In this document: positions 7,680 through 16,864 of the stretch, one piece after another
Layout: every line of letters begins with the position of its first letter
How positions within the stretch are numbered: position 1 is the first letter of the stretch
Assembly (NCBI GenBank): GCA_036961355.1
Contig: JBALVL010000012.1
Coordinates: 58,092-122,091 of the forward strand
DNA from: Motiliproteus sp036961355
GTDB lineage: Bacteria; Pseudomonadota; Gammaproteobacteria; Pseudomonadales; Balneatricaceae
Length of the DNA: 64,000 bases
Direction of reading: 5' to 3'
Translations under genes and position numbers: made by a program
Notes under the pieces: model-generated
What the model saw: only the letters and a program-made list of their open reading frames with translations
Told to the model about the DNA's origin: nothing
Database searches by the model: none

Positions 7680-8513
7680 ATGTCCGTCCCCATCAAGCTG
7701 TTACTGATCGATGCGATGAATATGATCCGACGTATTCATGCTGCAGTACCCGGAGAGGGTGAGGCGGCGATGGAGGCGGCACTCACCACCTCGGGTCAGG
7801 TGGTGGGGCGGCTGCTGAACCGGTTTGAGCCAACACACGGGGTTTGTGCGTTTGACGGTTGGGAGAAGAGCTGGCGTCACCAGGAGTATCCAGAGTATAA
7901 GGCTGGCCGTAAACCGATGCCCGATACGCTCAAGGCGGGTCTGGATCAGTTTCATCAGTTGTTTCGTTACAAGGGCTTACTGAGCCTGACCTATACCGAC
8001 CTGGAAGCGGATGACATCCTGACCACGCTGGCCGTCAAGACGCTCGACGCCGGGGGGCAGGTGGTGTTGGTGTCGACCGACAAAGGCTTTGCTCAGCTAT
8101 TGGAACGCACCGCTGAGCAAGGTGCTGAGCGGTTACTGTTGTGGGACCACTTTGGCCGGCAGCAGATCGATCAAGATTTTGTTGAGCGCCGCTTCGGCGT
8201 GCAGCCGGTACAGTTGTGCGATTTCCTGGCGCTGTGTGGCGATACCACCAATCACATCCGGGGTGTCGACGGTATCGGGGCCAAAACTGCCGCCAAATTG
8301 CTGGCTCAGTACCGCTCACTGGAGGATATCTACGCCAATCTGGCGCAGCTGCCTGAAAAACAGGCGGCAAAGCTCGAGGGCCTTTGGAGCCAGGTCGAGC
8401 AGGCACGGCGGTTGGTTCGCTTACGCACTGACCTGCAACTCGATTGCACGTTGCGTGATTTTCGCCTCGGCGAGGTGATCGCGGCGCCGATTACCCGTTC
8501 AAACGCCGGATAA
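7680..8513 (+). CDS. xni: Flap endonuclease Xni
   Basis: A 277-residue protein of the 5'-3' exonuclease/flap endonuclease family (formerly exodeoxyribonuclease IX). It has the N-terminal metal-binding LLLIDAMNMIRRIHAA strand, the acidic DLEADDILTTLA motif, and a helix-hairpin-helix DNA-binding region GDTTNHIRGVDGIGAKTAAKLL. It cleaves flap structures near the branch point during replication and repair. It is slightly longer than the roughly 250-residue E. coli protein. It stands alone between the permease and the mks operon. Confidence 0.88.
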   Translation: MSVPIKLLLIDAMNMIRRIHAAVPGEGEAAMEAALTTSGQVVGRLLNRFEPTHGVCAFDGWEKSWRHQEYPEYKAGRKPMPDTLKAGLDQFHQLFRYKGLLSLTYTDLEADDILTTLAVKTLDAGGQVVLVSTDKGFAQLLERTAEQGAERLLLWDHFGRQQIDQDFVERRFGVQPVQLCDFLALCGDTTNHIRGVDGIGAKTAAKLLAQYRSLEDIYANLAQLPEKQAAKLEGLWSQVEQARRLVRLRTDLQLDCTLRDFRLGEVIAAPITRSNAG

Positions 8514-8644
8514 CTTTTATCGGTCATCTTTTGTGATGAAAGTCATCCCTTTTGCCGTTGTTATTAACAACGCAAAAACGATTGTATCGTTCGATTAGAA
8601 ATGGTTTTTCTTTTTGCGGTCGCGGCTTAGCCAAAACTGCTCCT

Positions 8645-8693
8645 TTAAGGGTGCTTTGAGCCCTTAACCTTGGGTATCAGTTTGGGGTAGAAT
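8645..8693 (+). promoter_or_regulatory. Putative promoter and palindrome upstream of mksF
   Basis: TTAACC (8664-8669) and TAGAAT (8688-8693) are spaced by 18 bases, 60 bases ahead of mksF. The -35 overlaps the right arm of an inverted repeat, TTAAGGG (8645-8651) and CCCTTAA (8661-8667), which could be an operator. The promoter is weak by consensus and untested. Confidence 0.4.
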
Positions 8694-8753
8694 CCGCTCT
8701 TTCGTAGTGGTTTCTTACAGGCCTTATGCCTTCGTGTCGACTTAGGGAAAATC

Positions 8754-10247
8754 ATGCTGTTCAACAAGCTGCCTGACGAGCTATTTTTGCCGTTGTCCGG
8801 TCAGAATCGCCAGATCTATCAAACGGTTTTGATCGAGCTGGCGGATCTGTTCTTTGATGAAGATCTGATCGATCCGTTTATCCCCAAAGATCTGGTGCGC
8901 TCGACCATCGAAGAGGCGGTGGTTAAACACGGTATTCGTAGCTGGGCGCACGAGCCCGAGGATGAGCCGGAAGGCCGGTCGGAAACAACCGAGCCGATGG
9001 CTATCCCCAAAACCAGCGCCGACTATACCAACCGGATCTATCGCCGCCTGGTTAAGACCGGCTGGCTCGACGAAGAGCAGCAGTTGTACCGTACCTATGT
9101 GCTGATGGCACCGTCGGTCAGCCATGTGTTGCGGACGTTGATCGATGTTGCCACCTTCCAGAAGAAGAGTTACGGCGGCGCGGTACTGAACGTACTGAGC
9201 TCGGTAGAGGCGGCGATTGCCGATCCTTCCGGACGGGGACTGACATTGCAAGAGGCGGCACGAACCTCGGCCAAATTCAGTGCTCACCTGACCGATATGC
9301 TGCTGGGACTGCGCGAGCTGCGCCAAAGCTTTGCCGAGTCGACCAACCCGCAGGATATCGTGCGCGGTTTCTTCGAACACTTTGTTGAAGCAATTCTGGT
9401 CTCCGACTACAAAACGCTCAAGACCCACAACAACCCGTTCCGGTTCCGGCGTCAGCTATTGTCGATGCTCAAAGAGCTGCAGTTTGACGAGGTTAAGCGC
9501 AACCAGTTGATCGACCACTATCAAGAGGTGTTGGAGCTGACCCATGCCGAGGCCGAGGCCAAGGTCGATCAGCATATTTCGCGCATCCTGCGGATCTTTG
9601 AATCGGTCGATGAGCGGCTGGCCGCGATCGATGATTTCCGTTACCGGTTGGAGAAGCGGGTTTCCGATACCGTGCGTTACATGGATAAGACCACGCCGGG
9701 CATGAGCGCACGGCTTTCCAGGCTGATTGCGAAGCTGGCTGAAATCGACGAGGCGCAGATTCCGACAGTGCAAACGTTAGAAAGTTACGCTTTTGTGTCG
9801 CCGCGTAGTATCCGTTCGGCACCACGTCGACGTACACCCCCGAGCCTGAAGATTATCCAGCAACAGGTGATCGACCCCGAGGTGTTGGAGCGGCGTCATC
9901 GCTTTAAGGAGTACAAGGACCGTCGTCAGATCAATGGCGTCAAACTGGAAAATTATATCGAAGGTCAGCTGGGCAGCGCCGACAGTTTACGGGCCGAAGA
10001 GTTTCGGATCGATTCGATCGAAGATTACATCGCCTTTAGTTACGTGCGCCATATGGCGTCATTGGGCAAGAAGGGCAAGAACCTGCACGGCAAATATCGG
10101 ATCGAGTTCGATCCGGGCTATATCGCCGTCGCCGATGTGGTGGAGTGTCGGGGCTTCTCGCTTCATCGTGACAAGCAACTTGATCGTGATAAAAAAACAC
10201 GCCAGACGAATACCGTAACCGAATCCAAAGGACAGACCGCATGCTAG
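8754..10247 (+). CDS. mksF: Condensin subunit MksF / JetA-like protein
   Basis: A 497-residue kleisin-type subunit of a MukB-like SMC complex. It resembles MksF of MksBEF condensins and JetA of Wadjet systems: an N-terminal winged-helix-like region rich in short acidic helices, a long helical middle, and a basic C-terminal segment. It bridges the SMC heads and recruits MksE. The ATG at 8754 has an AGGGAA ribosome binding site. The stop overlaps the mksE start by 7 bases, indicating translational coupling. I assign the family from overall sequence character and from the three-gene context with an SMC ATPase. Confidence 0.82.
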   Translation: MLFNKLPDELFLPLSGQNRQIYQTVLIELADLFFDEDLIDPFIPKDLVRSTIEEAVVKHGIRSWAHEPEDEPEGRSETTEPMAIPKTSADYTNRIYRRLVKTGWLDEEQQLYRTYVLMAPSVSHVLRTLIDVATFQKKSYGGAVLNVLSSVEAAIADPSGRGLTLQEAARTSAKFSAHLTDMLLGLRELRQSFAESTNPQDIVRGFFEHFVEAILVSDYKTLKTHNNPFRFRRQLLSMLKELQFDEVKRNQLIDHYQEVLELTHAEAEAKVDQHISRILRIFESVDERLAAIDDFRYRLEKRVSDTVRYMDKTTPGMSARLSRLIAKLAEIDEAQIPTVQTLESYAFVSPRSIRSAPRRRTPPSLKIIQQQVIDPEVLERRHRFKEYKDRRQINGVKLENYIEGQLGSADSLRAEEFRIDSIEDYIAFSYVRHMASLGKKGKNLHGKYRIEFDPGYIAVADVVECRGFSLHRDKQLDRDKKTRQTNTVTESKGQTAC

Positions 10248-10972
10248 GTGATCTTAAAAAAATTCTCAGTCGTGTCGATCAAGTCGACGCCGAGGACTTC
10301 ACACTGGCCGCCAACAAGCTGCTGGTTAGCCAGTTCTTGTACGCCGACAAACCTTCGCACCGGCCGCATTACTTTTTGATCACTAACCATATTGGTTATT
10401 TCAGTAACCTTTTTGAGGCGATCGGCTGGTCACTGACCCATCAGACGGACGAATCCTATGTCGGACTGATCCCCAAAGGCGAAGAGCGTTACCTGCGGTT
10501 GCGGCTCGACGAATCGCTGTTCCTGCTGTGTCTGCGCCAGCAGTACGAGCAGAAGCTGGAGAATTTTGACGTCGAGGGCGGCAAAGCCTTTATCGCCTCT
10601 GATGATCTGTTGCGGCTGTACGAGAGCCTGACGGCGAAAGAGATCCCCAACGAGACTCGCTTTAAAGAGATTCTGAGTCTGTTTAGTCGCCACGGTGTGA
10701 TCGAAAAAGGTAAACCGGCGGAGACCGAACCCAAGAATATTCCGTTGATGATCAACCCATCGATCCGGCAGGTGGTGGTCGAGGATTGGGTCACGCAGCT
10801 CGAAGGGCTGGCCGACACGAATGAGGCGGAAGAGAGCGACGAGCAAGATGCGCTGGAGCAGGAGCAGCTAGCTCAGCAGGACGCAGAAACTGCGCCACCG
10901 GCTGTTGCAGCAGCGTCAGCGTCTGAGGCTGCTGAACCAGCGGCAGAAACAGAAGCGGAGACCGCCCAATGA
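10241..10972 (+). CDS. mksE: Condensin subunit MksE / JetB-like protein
   Basis: A 243-residue protein matching the MksE/JetB position and size. The first 190 residues are a compact mixed region consistent with the tandem winged-helix (kite) subunit that binds the kleisin. The last 50 or so residues are an acidic, alanine- and glutamate-rich tail that is probably disordered. It overlaps mksF by 7 bases at its start and mksB by 4 bases (ATGA) at its end, so the three subunits are translationally coupled. The acidic tail is unusually long and may be lineage-specific. Confidence 0.8.
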   Translation: MLGDLKKILSRVDQVDAEDFTLAANKLLVSQFLYADKPSHRPHYFLITNHIGYFSNLFEAIGWSLTHQTDESYVGLIPKGEERYLRLRLDESLFLLCLRQQYEQKLENFDVEGGKAFIASDDLLRLYESLTAKEIPNETRFKEILSLFSRHGVIEKGKPAETEPKNIPLMINPSIRQVVVEDWVTQLEGLADTNEAEESDEQDALEQEQLAQQDAETAPPAVAAASASEAAEPAAETEAETAQ

Positions 10973-13900
10973 AACTGTTAAACAAGATCGTACTGGTTAA
11001 CTGGTATGTACTCGGCGCCGTAGAGATCCCGATTCGGGGCAACGTCGCGATTGTTGGCCCCAACGGTTCGGGTAAGTCATCACTGCTGGATGCAATTCAA
11101 ACGGTATTGGTCGGCGGTAACAAACGCTATCTGAGCTTTAACGCCAGTGCCGGACAAAAATCCGAGCGTAGCTTGCGTACCTATTGTCTTGGCTTTCTCG
11201 ATGACAGTACCGGCAAAGGCAAACTGGCGCGCGAAGACTCGATTACCTACCTGGCGCTGGAGTTTAAAGACGAAGATTCGGGCCAGGTCGATACGGTAGG
11301 GCTGGCGATCAGTGCTTCGTTGTCATCACCCGATGAGGAGATCGAAGGGCGTTTTATCCTGCCCGACACCTCGGTCAGCCTTGATGACTTCACCGCCCAG
11401 GTTAATGGCGGGCGTATCCCCAAAAGTTGGAGCGATGTCCGTGATAGCCTGCGGCAACGCTGCCCGGCGATTACGCTGGAGAAGCGTACCAGTCGTTTCC
11501 TCAAGGAGATGATGGAGCTGCTGTCGGAAGATGGCAACATGCCGATCGATGGCGATAAATTCCTGAAAAACTTCCGCAATGCGATCAAATTTACCCCGAT
11601 CGACAGCCCCACCCGCTTTGTTCGCGAGTATGTGCTGGATCAAAAGCTGGTGCAGGTCGGCGATTTCCGCAAATCGCTGGAAGAGTACCGGGCGATGGAG
11701 GCCAAGACTAAAGAGGTGGCCGCCCGCATTGAAGAGCTGGATAAGGTACAAGAGCTGTGTGTTGGGGTGAAACGCAACGCCAAGAACAGCATTGAATACG
11801 AGTGGGTGGTACACGAATCCCGTTTTGAAGCGGCTGACCTGAAGAAGGAAGCGGTCGAGGAGAAGCTTGAAAACGAGCAGGAGAAAAGCGAGACCCTGCA
11901 GGTTCAGGCCGACAAGCTCGATGCTGACCTACAACGGTTAATGCAAGCGCTGGCTGATACCCGCGCCGAACTCAATAACAGCGATTCAGCAGGGCGGATA
12001 AAGGAACTGGATTTTAAAACCGACGCCAAACAACATGAGTTAAGTGTTGTCAGCGACAAGATCCAGAACGTTTACAACCTGCTCCGTTCGACGGTGGGTT
12101 TTGCCCAGCATGACAAGAGCTTGCCGGCTAACTTCGTAGAGATCGTTAAAGAGGCGGTGGAGCTATGGCGCGAAGGGGAGAACTTACTTGAAGGCAGTTG
12201 GCCTAAACAGCCGATAGCGGTTGATAACTGTTTGGAGCAGCTCAAGAAGCAGATCGATGGGGTACGACTGGAGGTTTCTCGCCGTTTCGAAGGTTCGGTC
12301 ATCGAACTCAAAGCGATGCGCGATCAATTGCAGGGTCAGCAGGGGGCTATCGAACAGCTAAAGCAGGGCCGTGCACCGCTCAAACGCAACACCCTTGAGC
12401 TGATGAAGCTGCTGCAAGAGTACGGCATCGAATCAACGCCCTTGTGTGAACTAACCGAGATTAATGACGATAACTGGCGGACAGCGATTGAAAGCTTCCT
12501 CGGTAACCGGCGCGAAGCGCTGATCGTCGATCCCGACCAGGTCAAAGAGGCGATCACCCTCTACCGGCGTCGTGCGCGCCATCTCAAAGGCTGTCGGATC
12601 GTCAACACCACGACCTCTCAAAAATGGCTGGATCGCGCCAAAAAAGGGTCGCTGGCCGAGTATGTAGACTGCGAAAACAGCCACGCCTTGGCCTATGTTA
12701 ACCGAACGCTGGGTGGCGTCATGGCAGTTGAGTCTGAGCAGGAGTTGTTGCGGCAGGAGCGGGCGTTGACCCCTGACTGCATGTTGCAATCTGAAGGCTC
12801 GACCACGGCGATTCACGAGCAAGCACCGATGATGGGCATTCGCCATCGCCAGCAGCAGTTGCAGCGCCAGGATCAGGATTTTGAAGCGCTACAGCGCAAA
12901 TTTACCCGGCAGGAGCAGGAGCACAAAGGGCTCGATGGTCTCAAAGATTCATTGATCCGTCTGGCGGCTGGGTTGATGGGGGTGCAGGAGAGTGCTTATT
13001 CGTTGAGCAATGAGCGTAAAATGCTGGATGCCGAACTGGACGGTTACCGTCAAGCGGTTGTGGACCTGCGTAATCAGGATGACAGCGGCATGCAGCAACA
13101 CCTGAGTGAGTTGGTGGAGTCGCAGAAAACGGCGCAGACCGAGCATCAGCAGGTGTTGGCGCAGTTACAAAAGCTGCGCACCACGCTGATCAAGCGTGAA
13201 GCGAACCTTGAAGTGCTCGATAGCGAACTCGAAGAGCATGCCGCGTCGCGCTCGCAGTGCGAAGAGAAAATCGATTTTGATGCCGAATCAGCACAGGAGA
13301 AACGTGATTATCTGGACGAGTCCTGCTCAGGTGAGCTGGAACGGGTCACCTTTGATGCCGCCCGCAAGGCGCAGAATGAACTGACGCTGGTTGAGAAGAA
13401 GAAGAACTCGGTGCGTGATGCTGTGGCGCAGTACAAGGCTAAGTATCACGGCAATGGTTCGTCGCACCAACAGCTTGATAATATCAGCCCCGATTCTGAC
13501 CACACCGAATTGGAGCGGTTTGTTGCCGCCACCGTGGAGGCGCTGGAGCAGACCGAACTGGCGCACTACACCAAGAAATCGGAGCGGGCCCGGATTGAAG
13601 CCGAAACGGCATTTCGCTCTGACTTTGTGGCGCATCTGAACGATCAGATCGATAAGATCAAAGAGCTGATTAAAGAGCTTAACAATCACCTCAAACGTCG
13701 GCCGTTCCACGCCGAGATGTACAGTTTCACGATGAATCCCAACCCGGAGTTGAAGGAAATTCTGAAACTGGTTGAAACCTACTCGCGCATCGACCAAGCT
13801 AACGCTGGCGGCCTGTTCGATACTAATTTGGATGAGAATAACCCGCACCGCGAAGCGCTGGAGAAGATTCAGGCGGTTCTTAAAGACGAAGGCGAGAGCT

Positions 13901-14406
13901 CGGTTCTGCAGGATTACCGTAACTTCTATAATTTTGAGCTGGTGATCAAGGATCTCGATGGCAACGTCAAGACCAACCTTAGTCAGCGGATCAAGACCGG
14001 CTCGGGTGGTGAGCACCAGGTGCCCTTCTATGTTGCGATTGCGGCGGGTCTGGGTGCGACATATCGCATCAAACAGAAGATGGATGGCAGCCCGCAAGGC
14101 GGTATTAGTCTGAGTATGTTTGACGAAGCCTTTAACAAGCTCGACGCCGAAAATACCCAGACCAGCCTTGGCTTCATGAGCGATCTCGGACTGCAAACGC
14201 TGATCGCGGCACCCGATGATAAGTACTCGCTGATGGCTGCTACCATGGACACGGTTATCAACGTCTGCCGTGACGGATCTGTTGTCGATCTGGATGTTGA
14301 GTTTCCGACCCCAAAAGGCAAACAGTTACTCGACTCGGATAACCCTTACCGGGCGATCCGGGAAACGGCGTTAGAGCGAATCGGAAACGAAGCTGAGCCA
14401 GCTTAG
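10969..14406 (+). CDS. mksB: SMC-like ATPase MksB / JetC
   Basis: A 1145-residue SMC-type ATPase. Walker A is GPNGSGKSS at about residues 30-38. Long charged coiled-coil arms occupy roughly residues 230-460 and 630-930 around a hinge near 480-600. The ABC signature is SGGE (1012-1015) and Walker B is SLSMFDEA with D1052 and E1053. This is the MukB/JetC head architecture. With MksF and MksE it forms a loop-extruding complex on DNA. In Wadjet systems a fourth subunit, the toprim nuclease JetD/MksG, cleaves plasmids; none is encoded on either side here. The role is therefore more likely chromosome organisation, though a distant nuclease gene is not excluded. Confidence 0.88.
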   Translation: MKLLNKIVLVNWYVLGAVEIPIRGNVAIVGPNGSGKSSLLDAIQTVLVGGNKRYLSFNASAGQKSERSLRTYCLGFLDDSTGKGKLAREDSITYLALEFKDEDSGQVDTVGLAISASLSSPDEEIEGRFILPDTSVSLDDFTAQVNGGRIPKSWSDVRDSLRQRCPAITLEKRTSRFLKEMMELLSEDGNMPIDGDKFLKNFRNAIKFTPIDSPTRFVREYVLDQKLVQVGDFRKSLEEYRAMEAKTKEVAARIEELDKVQELCVGVKRNAKNSIEYEWVVHESRFEAADLKKEAVEEKLENEQEKSETLQVQADKLDADLQRLMQALADTRAELNNSDSAGRIKELDFKTDAKQHELSVVSDKIQNVYNLLRSTVGFAQHDKSLPANFVEIVKEAVELWREGENLLEGSWPKQPIAVDNCLEQLKKQIDGVRLEVSRRFEGSVIELKAMRDQLQGQQGAIEQLKQGRAPLKRNTLELMKLLQEYGIESTPLCELTEINDDNWRTAIESFLGNRREALIVDPDQVKEAITLYRRRARHLKGCRIVNTTTSQKWLDRAKKGSLAEYVDCENSHALAYVNRTLGGVMAVESEQELLRQERALTPDCMLQSEGSTTAIHEQAPMMGIRHRQQQLQRQDQDFEALQRKFTRQEQEHKGLDGLKDSLIRLAAGLMGVQESAYSLSNERKMLDAELDGYRQAVVDLRNQDDSGMQQHLSELVESQKTAQTEHQQVLAQLQKLRTTLIKREANLEVLDSELEEHAASRSQCEEKIDFDAESAQEKRDYLDESCSGELERVTFDAARKAQNELTLVEKKKNSVRDAVAQYKAKYHGNGSSHQQLDNISPDSDHTELERFVAATVEALEQTELAHYTKKSERARIEAETAFRSDFVAHLNDQIDKIKELIKELNNHLKRRPFHAEMYSFTMNPNPELKEILKLVETYSRIDQANAGGLFDTNLDENNPHREALEKIQAVLKDEGESSVLQDYRNFYNFELVIKDLDGNVKTNLSQRIKTGSGGEHQVPFYVAIAAGLGATYRIKQKMDGSPQGGISLSMFDEAFNKLDAENTQTSLGFMSDLGLQTLIAAPDDKYSLMAATMDTVINVCRDGSVVDLDVEFPTPKGKQLLDSDNPYRAIRETALERIGNEAEPA

Positions 14407-14739
14407 GCGCTTACTAGTCTAGGTATAGAAAAGCCGATATTGGACCTGACTCTCCATTGCAGAGGTTGTTTGCAGTGGGGAGTAGAGGGAGAGGTCTTTG
14501 GTACGCGGGTCTCGGATCTTAAACCCTTGAGAGTTTGCGGATAAAAGTAACCGAAGATTGACAATTTTCCCTACGGCAGATAGATTTACAGCCGCTAACA
14601 ACATCAAGAGAAGGGCTGACGTCCTCGCCAACCTGCCAACCTGGGCAAGGTGGTTACCGGAATTCGAGAGATTCGAGCCGGCGATGTGGTCGAAACCGAC
14701 AACCAACAGGTTCCTCGATAGTTTCTCCGCTTAACGTCA
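14407..14739. other. Intergenic region after mksB, no supported gene
   Basis: About 330 bases between the mksB stop and the palindrome before the next gene. A minus-strand open frame of 95 codons exists but has no recognisable domain. No nuclease gene or fragment that I can recognise is present, and there is no clear U-tract terminator. Confidence 0.6.
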
Positions 14740-14758
14740 GCTCTCAGTTACTGAGAGC
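14740..14758 (+). promoter_or_regulatory. Hairpin covering the ribosome binding site of the 14764 gene
   Basis: GCTCTCAG-TTA-CTGAGAGC is an 8-base perfect stem with a 3-base loop that ends 5 bases before the ATG at 14764. The GAGAG that would act as Shine-Dalgarno lies inside the right arm, so the fold would hide it. Confidence 0.6.
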
Positions 14759-14763
14759 GCACC

Positions 14764-15090
14764 ATGACTGTTTTATCGCATATTGAAAAGTTGTCTGATC
14801 CCGACCCGTTTCCCAACGGCGCTTCGGTCCATCATCTGATCCACCAAAGCGGTTGTCCATTACACGTGTGGTGGGCGGCGGGTAGGCGCTGTAATCGCGA
14901 CGGCGAACATTGGCAAAGCTGGTTTGTCTATCTGGAATATCGTCAGGACGATGGTCGCAGTGCCTATGTCCAGCGCGAATACTCGTTGCTGCAAGTGCAG
15001 AATCCGGAGATTTGGCAGTTATTGGCGCAAGTTGAACTGCCGCGTGCCTGTGTTCAACGTAGTCGTAATAACCTGATTGGCCGCTGCTAA
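14764..15090 (+). CDS. Hypothetical protein, 108 residues
   Basis: A soluble 108-residue protein with no family I recognise. It is rich in tryptophan, histidine and arginine, has four cysteines (two of them near the C-terminus), and shows no signal peptide or membrane segment. It follows mksB by about 360 bases on the same strand and is preceded by a hairpin that includes the ribosome binding site. Base composition and codon use match its neighbours, which supports it being a real gene. Confidence 0.6.
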   Translation: MTVLSHIEKLSDPDPFPNGASVHHLIHQSGCPLHVWWAAGRRCNRDGEHWQSWFVYLEYRQDDGRSAYVQREYSLLQVQNPEIWQLLAQVELPRACVQRSRNNLIGRC

Positions 15091-15629
15091 GGTTACGATT
15101 AAGGAAATGAAGGTAATGAAGGTAGGTAGATAACGCCGGAGCTAACCGGAACTGTCGGCCGGTATTATCCGTTGCTTTTTATACGCACAAACAATGCTGC
15201 GACATCTTGGCTATTACTAATATACAAGCGTACTTACCTTCACGAGCCGCTGCTCGCCGATTGCGTTAACGGTGTTCATTGTACGGGTCGGGTGCGACCC
15301 AGAGAAAGGCCGAACCGTTGCTCTTATTTATCGGCAGTCTAGATCTTGTTATATCGTTAGTTTAAAAATTGATTTTTGTTAGACCAAAGGTCAGTCTCAT
15401 ATCTGTGAATTCTTTACAAGCCGGTGTTACTCTTATTCGTTCACTGTGATGATAACAACGCGTTTTTCGTAGGTAGTAACAGTGAGTGATAGGGAATTTT
15501 GGCTTTGAACGGGTTTCGTGCTGTCATCGATGATTTCGGTGGTAACTTTCAAAGCCTCTGTCTTTGTGACTTGGCTAACGCCGTCGCAATAGAAACTAAT
15601 CTTTACTTGATCTAATTAAGGAATTTTAC
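15091..15629. other. Intergenic region upstream of the thiolase gene
   Basis: 539 bases with no convincing open frame. It starts with a 9-base tandem duplication (AATGAAGGT twice, 15106-15123) and contains a small palindrome GACC-AAA-GGTC (15382-15392) that could bind a regulator. A ribosome binding site (AAGGAATTTTAC) precedes the thiolase ATG. The length suggests a regulated promoter for the thiolase gene. Confidence 0.5.
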
Positions 15630-16814
15630 ATGGCAAATCGTGATGTCTACGTTCTAAGTGCGGTTCGTTCCGCGATTGGTGGTTTTGGTGGTTCACTGAG
15701 CAGCATGGAGCCAGCAGAACTGGCTGGCCAGGTGATGAAAGAAGCCGTTAATCGCTCTGGCGTCGATCCCCAGAAAGTTAATTATGTAACTGTTGGCAAC
15801 TGTATTCCGACTGAGTCTCGCTTCGCTTACGTTGCCCGTGTTGCTTCCATCCAGGCTGGACTGCCGATGGAATCAGTGGCGATGGGTGTAAACCGCCTGT
15901 GTAGTTCGGGTTTGCAAGGCGTTGTCTCGACGGCCCAGGCGATCATGCTCGGTGACTGCGACTACGGTGTCGGCGGTGGTGTTGAGGTGATGTCCCGTGG
16001 CGCCTACCTCTCCCCTGCAATGCGCTCCGGTGCCCGGATGGGTGACACCACCTTGATTGATTCCATGGTAGCCACTCTGACCGATCCGTTTGGCGTTGGT
16101 CACATGGGTATCACGGCAGAGAATCTGGCAGAAAAGTGGGAACTGACCCGTGAAGACCAAGACGCCTTTGCGGTTGAGTCACAACGTCGTGCAGCCGTGG
16201 CGATTGCGGAAGGTCGCTTCAAGTCGCAGATTACACCGATCGTACTAAAGAGCCGTCGCGGTGAGACCATCTTTGACACCGATGAGCACGGTAAGGCTGA
16301 CACCACCATGGAAAGCCTGGCCAAAATGCGCCCGGCCTTCAAGAAGGATGGTACGGTTACTGCCGGTAACTCCTCGGGAATCAACGACGGCGCCGCGATG
16401 CTAGTGCTCGGTGGTGCTGATGCTGCCGAGAAGGATGGCTACAAGCCGATGGCTCGCCTAGTCTCCTACGCCGTAGCCGGTGTTCCAAACCACATCATGG
16501 GCGAAGGTCCGGTTCCAGCCACCAAGCTGGCGCTTGCACGCGCTGGTTTGACGTTGGATCAGATGGATGTCATCGAGTCGAACGAAGCCTTTGCCGCACA
16601 GGCGCTGGCAGTAGCCAAAGGCCTCGGTCTTGATATGGCCAAAACCAATCCTAACGGTGGTGCTATTGCACTGGGTCATCCTGTCGGTTGTTCTGGTGCC
16701 TTTATTGCCACTAAGGCGCTGTACGAGTTGGAGCGCACTAACGGTCGTTACGCACTTGTTACGATGTGTATCGGTGGTGGTCAGGGTATTGCGACGATCT
16801 TCGAGCGCGTCTAA
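15630..16814 (+). CDS. Acetyl-CoA acyltransferase / beta-ketothiolase
   Basis: A 394-residue thiolase of the acetyl-CoA C-acetyltransferase type, which condenses two acyl-CoA molecules or cleaves 3-ketoacyl-CoA. It has the nucleophilic cysteine in NRLCSSGLQ (about residue 90), ESNEAFAAQ, the histidine in NGGAIALGHPVGCSG, and the acid-base cysteine in CIGGGQG. It stands alone with a strong terminator behind it. It could serve polyhydroxybutyrate synthesis (PhaA/BktB-like) or fatty acid degradation; no phaB or phaC is adjacent to decide. Confidence 0.9.
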   Translation: MANRDVYVLSAVRSAIGGFGGSLSSMEPAELAGQVMKEAVNRSGVDPQKVNYVTVGNCIPTESRFAYVARVASIQAGLPMESVAMGVNRLCSSGLQGVVSTAQAIMLGDCDYGVGGGVEVMSRGAYLSPAMRSGARMGDTTLIDSMVATLTDPFGVGHMGITAENLAEKWELTREDQDAFAVESQRRAAVAIAEGRFKSQITPIVLKSRRGETIFDTDEHGKADTTMESLAKMRPAFKKDGTVTAGNSSGINDGAAMLVLGGADAAEKDGYKPMARLVSYAVAGVPNHIMGEGPVPATKLALARAGLTLDQMDVIESNEAFAAQALAVAKGLGLDMAKTNPNGGAIALGHPVGCSGAFIATKALYELERTNGRYALVTMCIGGGQGIATIFERV

Positions 16815-16836
16815 CGATTATTGATGCACTATATTG

Positions 16837-16864
16837 AAAACCCGCTTCGGCGGGTTTTTTTTTT
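16837..16864 (+). terminator. Rho-independent terminator after the thiolase gene
   Basis: AAAACCCGC-TTCG-GCGGGTTTT followed by further T residues (ten in all), 23 bases downstream of the stop. A stable tetraloop hairpin with a strong U-tract. Confidence 0.93.

Noticed and set aside
13327..14196. 289-codon open frame antisense to mksB
   Set aside because: It lies entirely under the conserved SMC head region and shows no protein family features.
8754..14406. A full Wadjet plasmid-defence system
   Set aside because: The JetD nuclease gene is missing from both flanks, so calling it Wadjet would overstate the evidence.
14419..14706. 95-codon minus-strand frame after mksB, considered as a possible missing Mks subunit
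   Set aside because: No similarity to a toprim nuclease, far too short, and no usable ribosome binding site.
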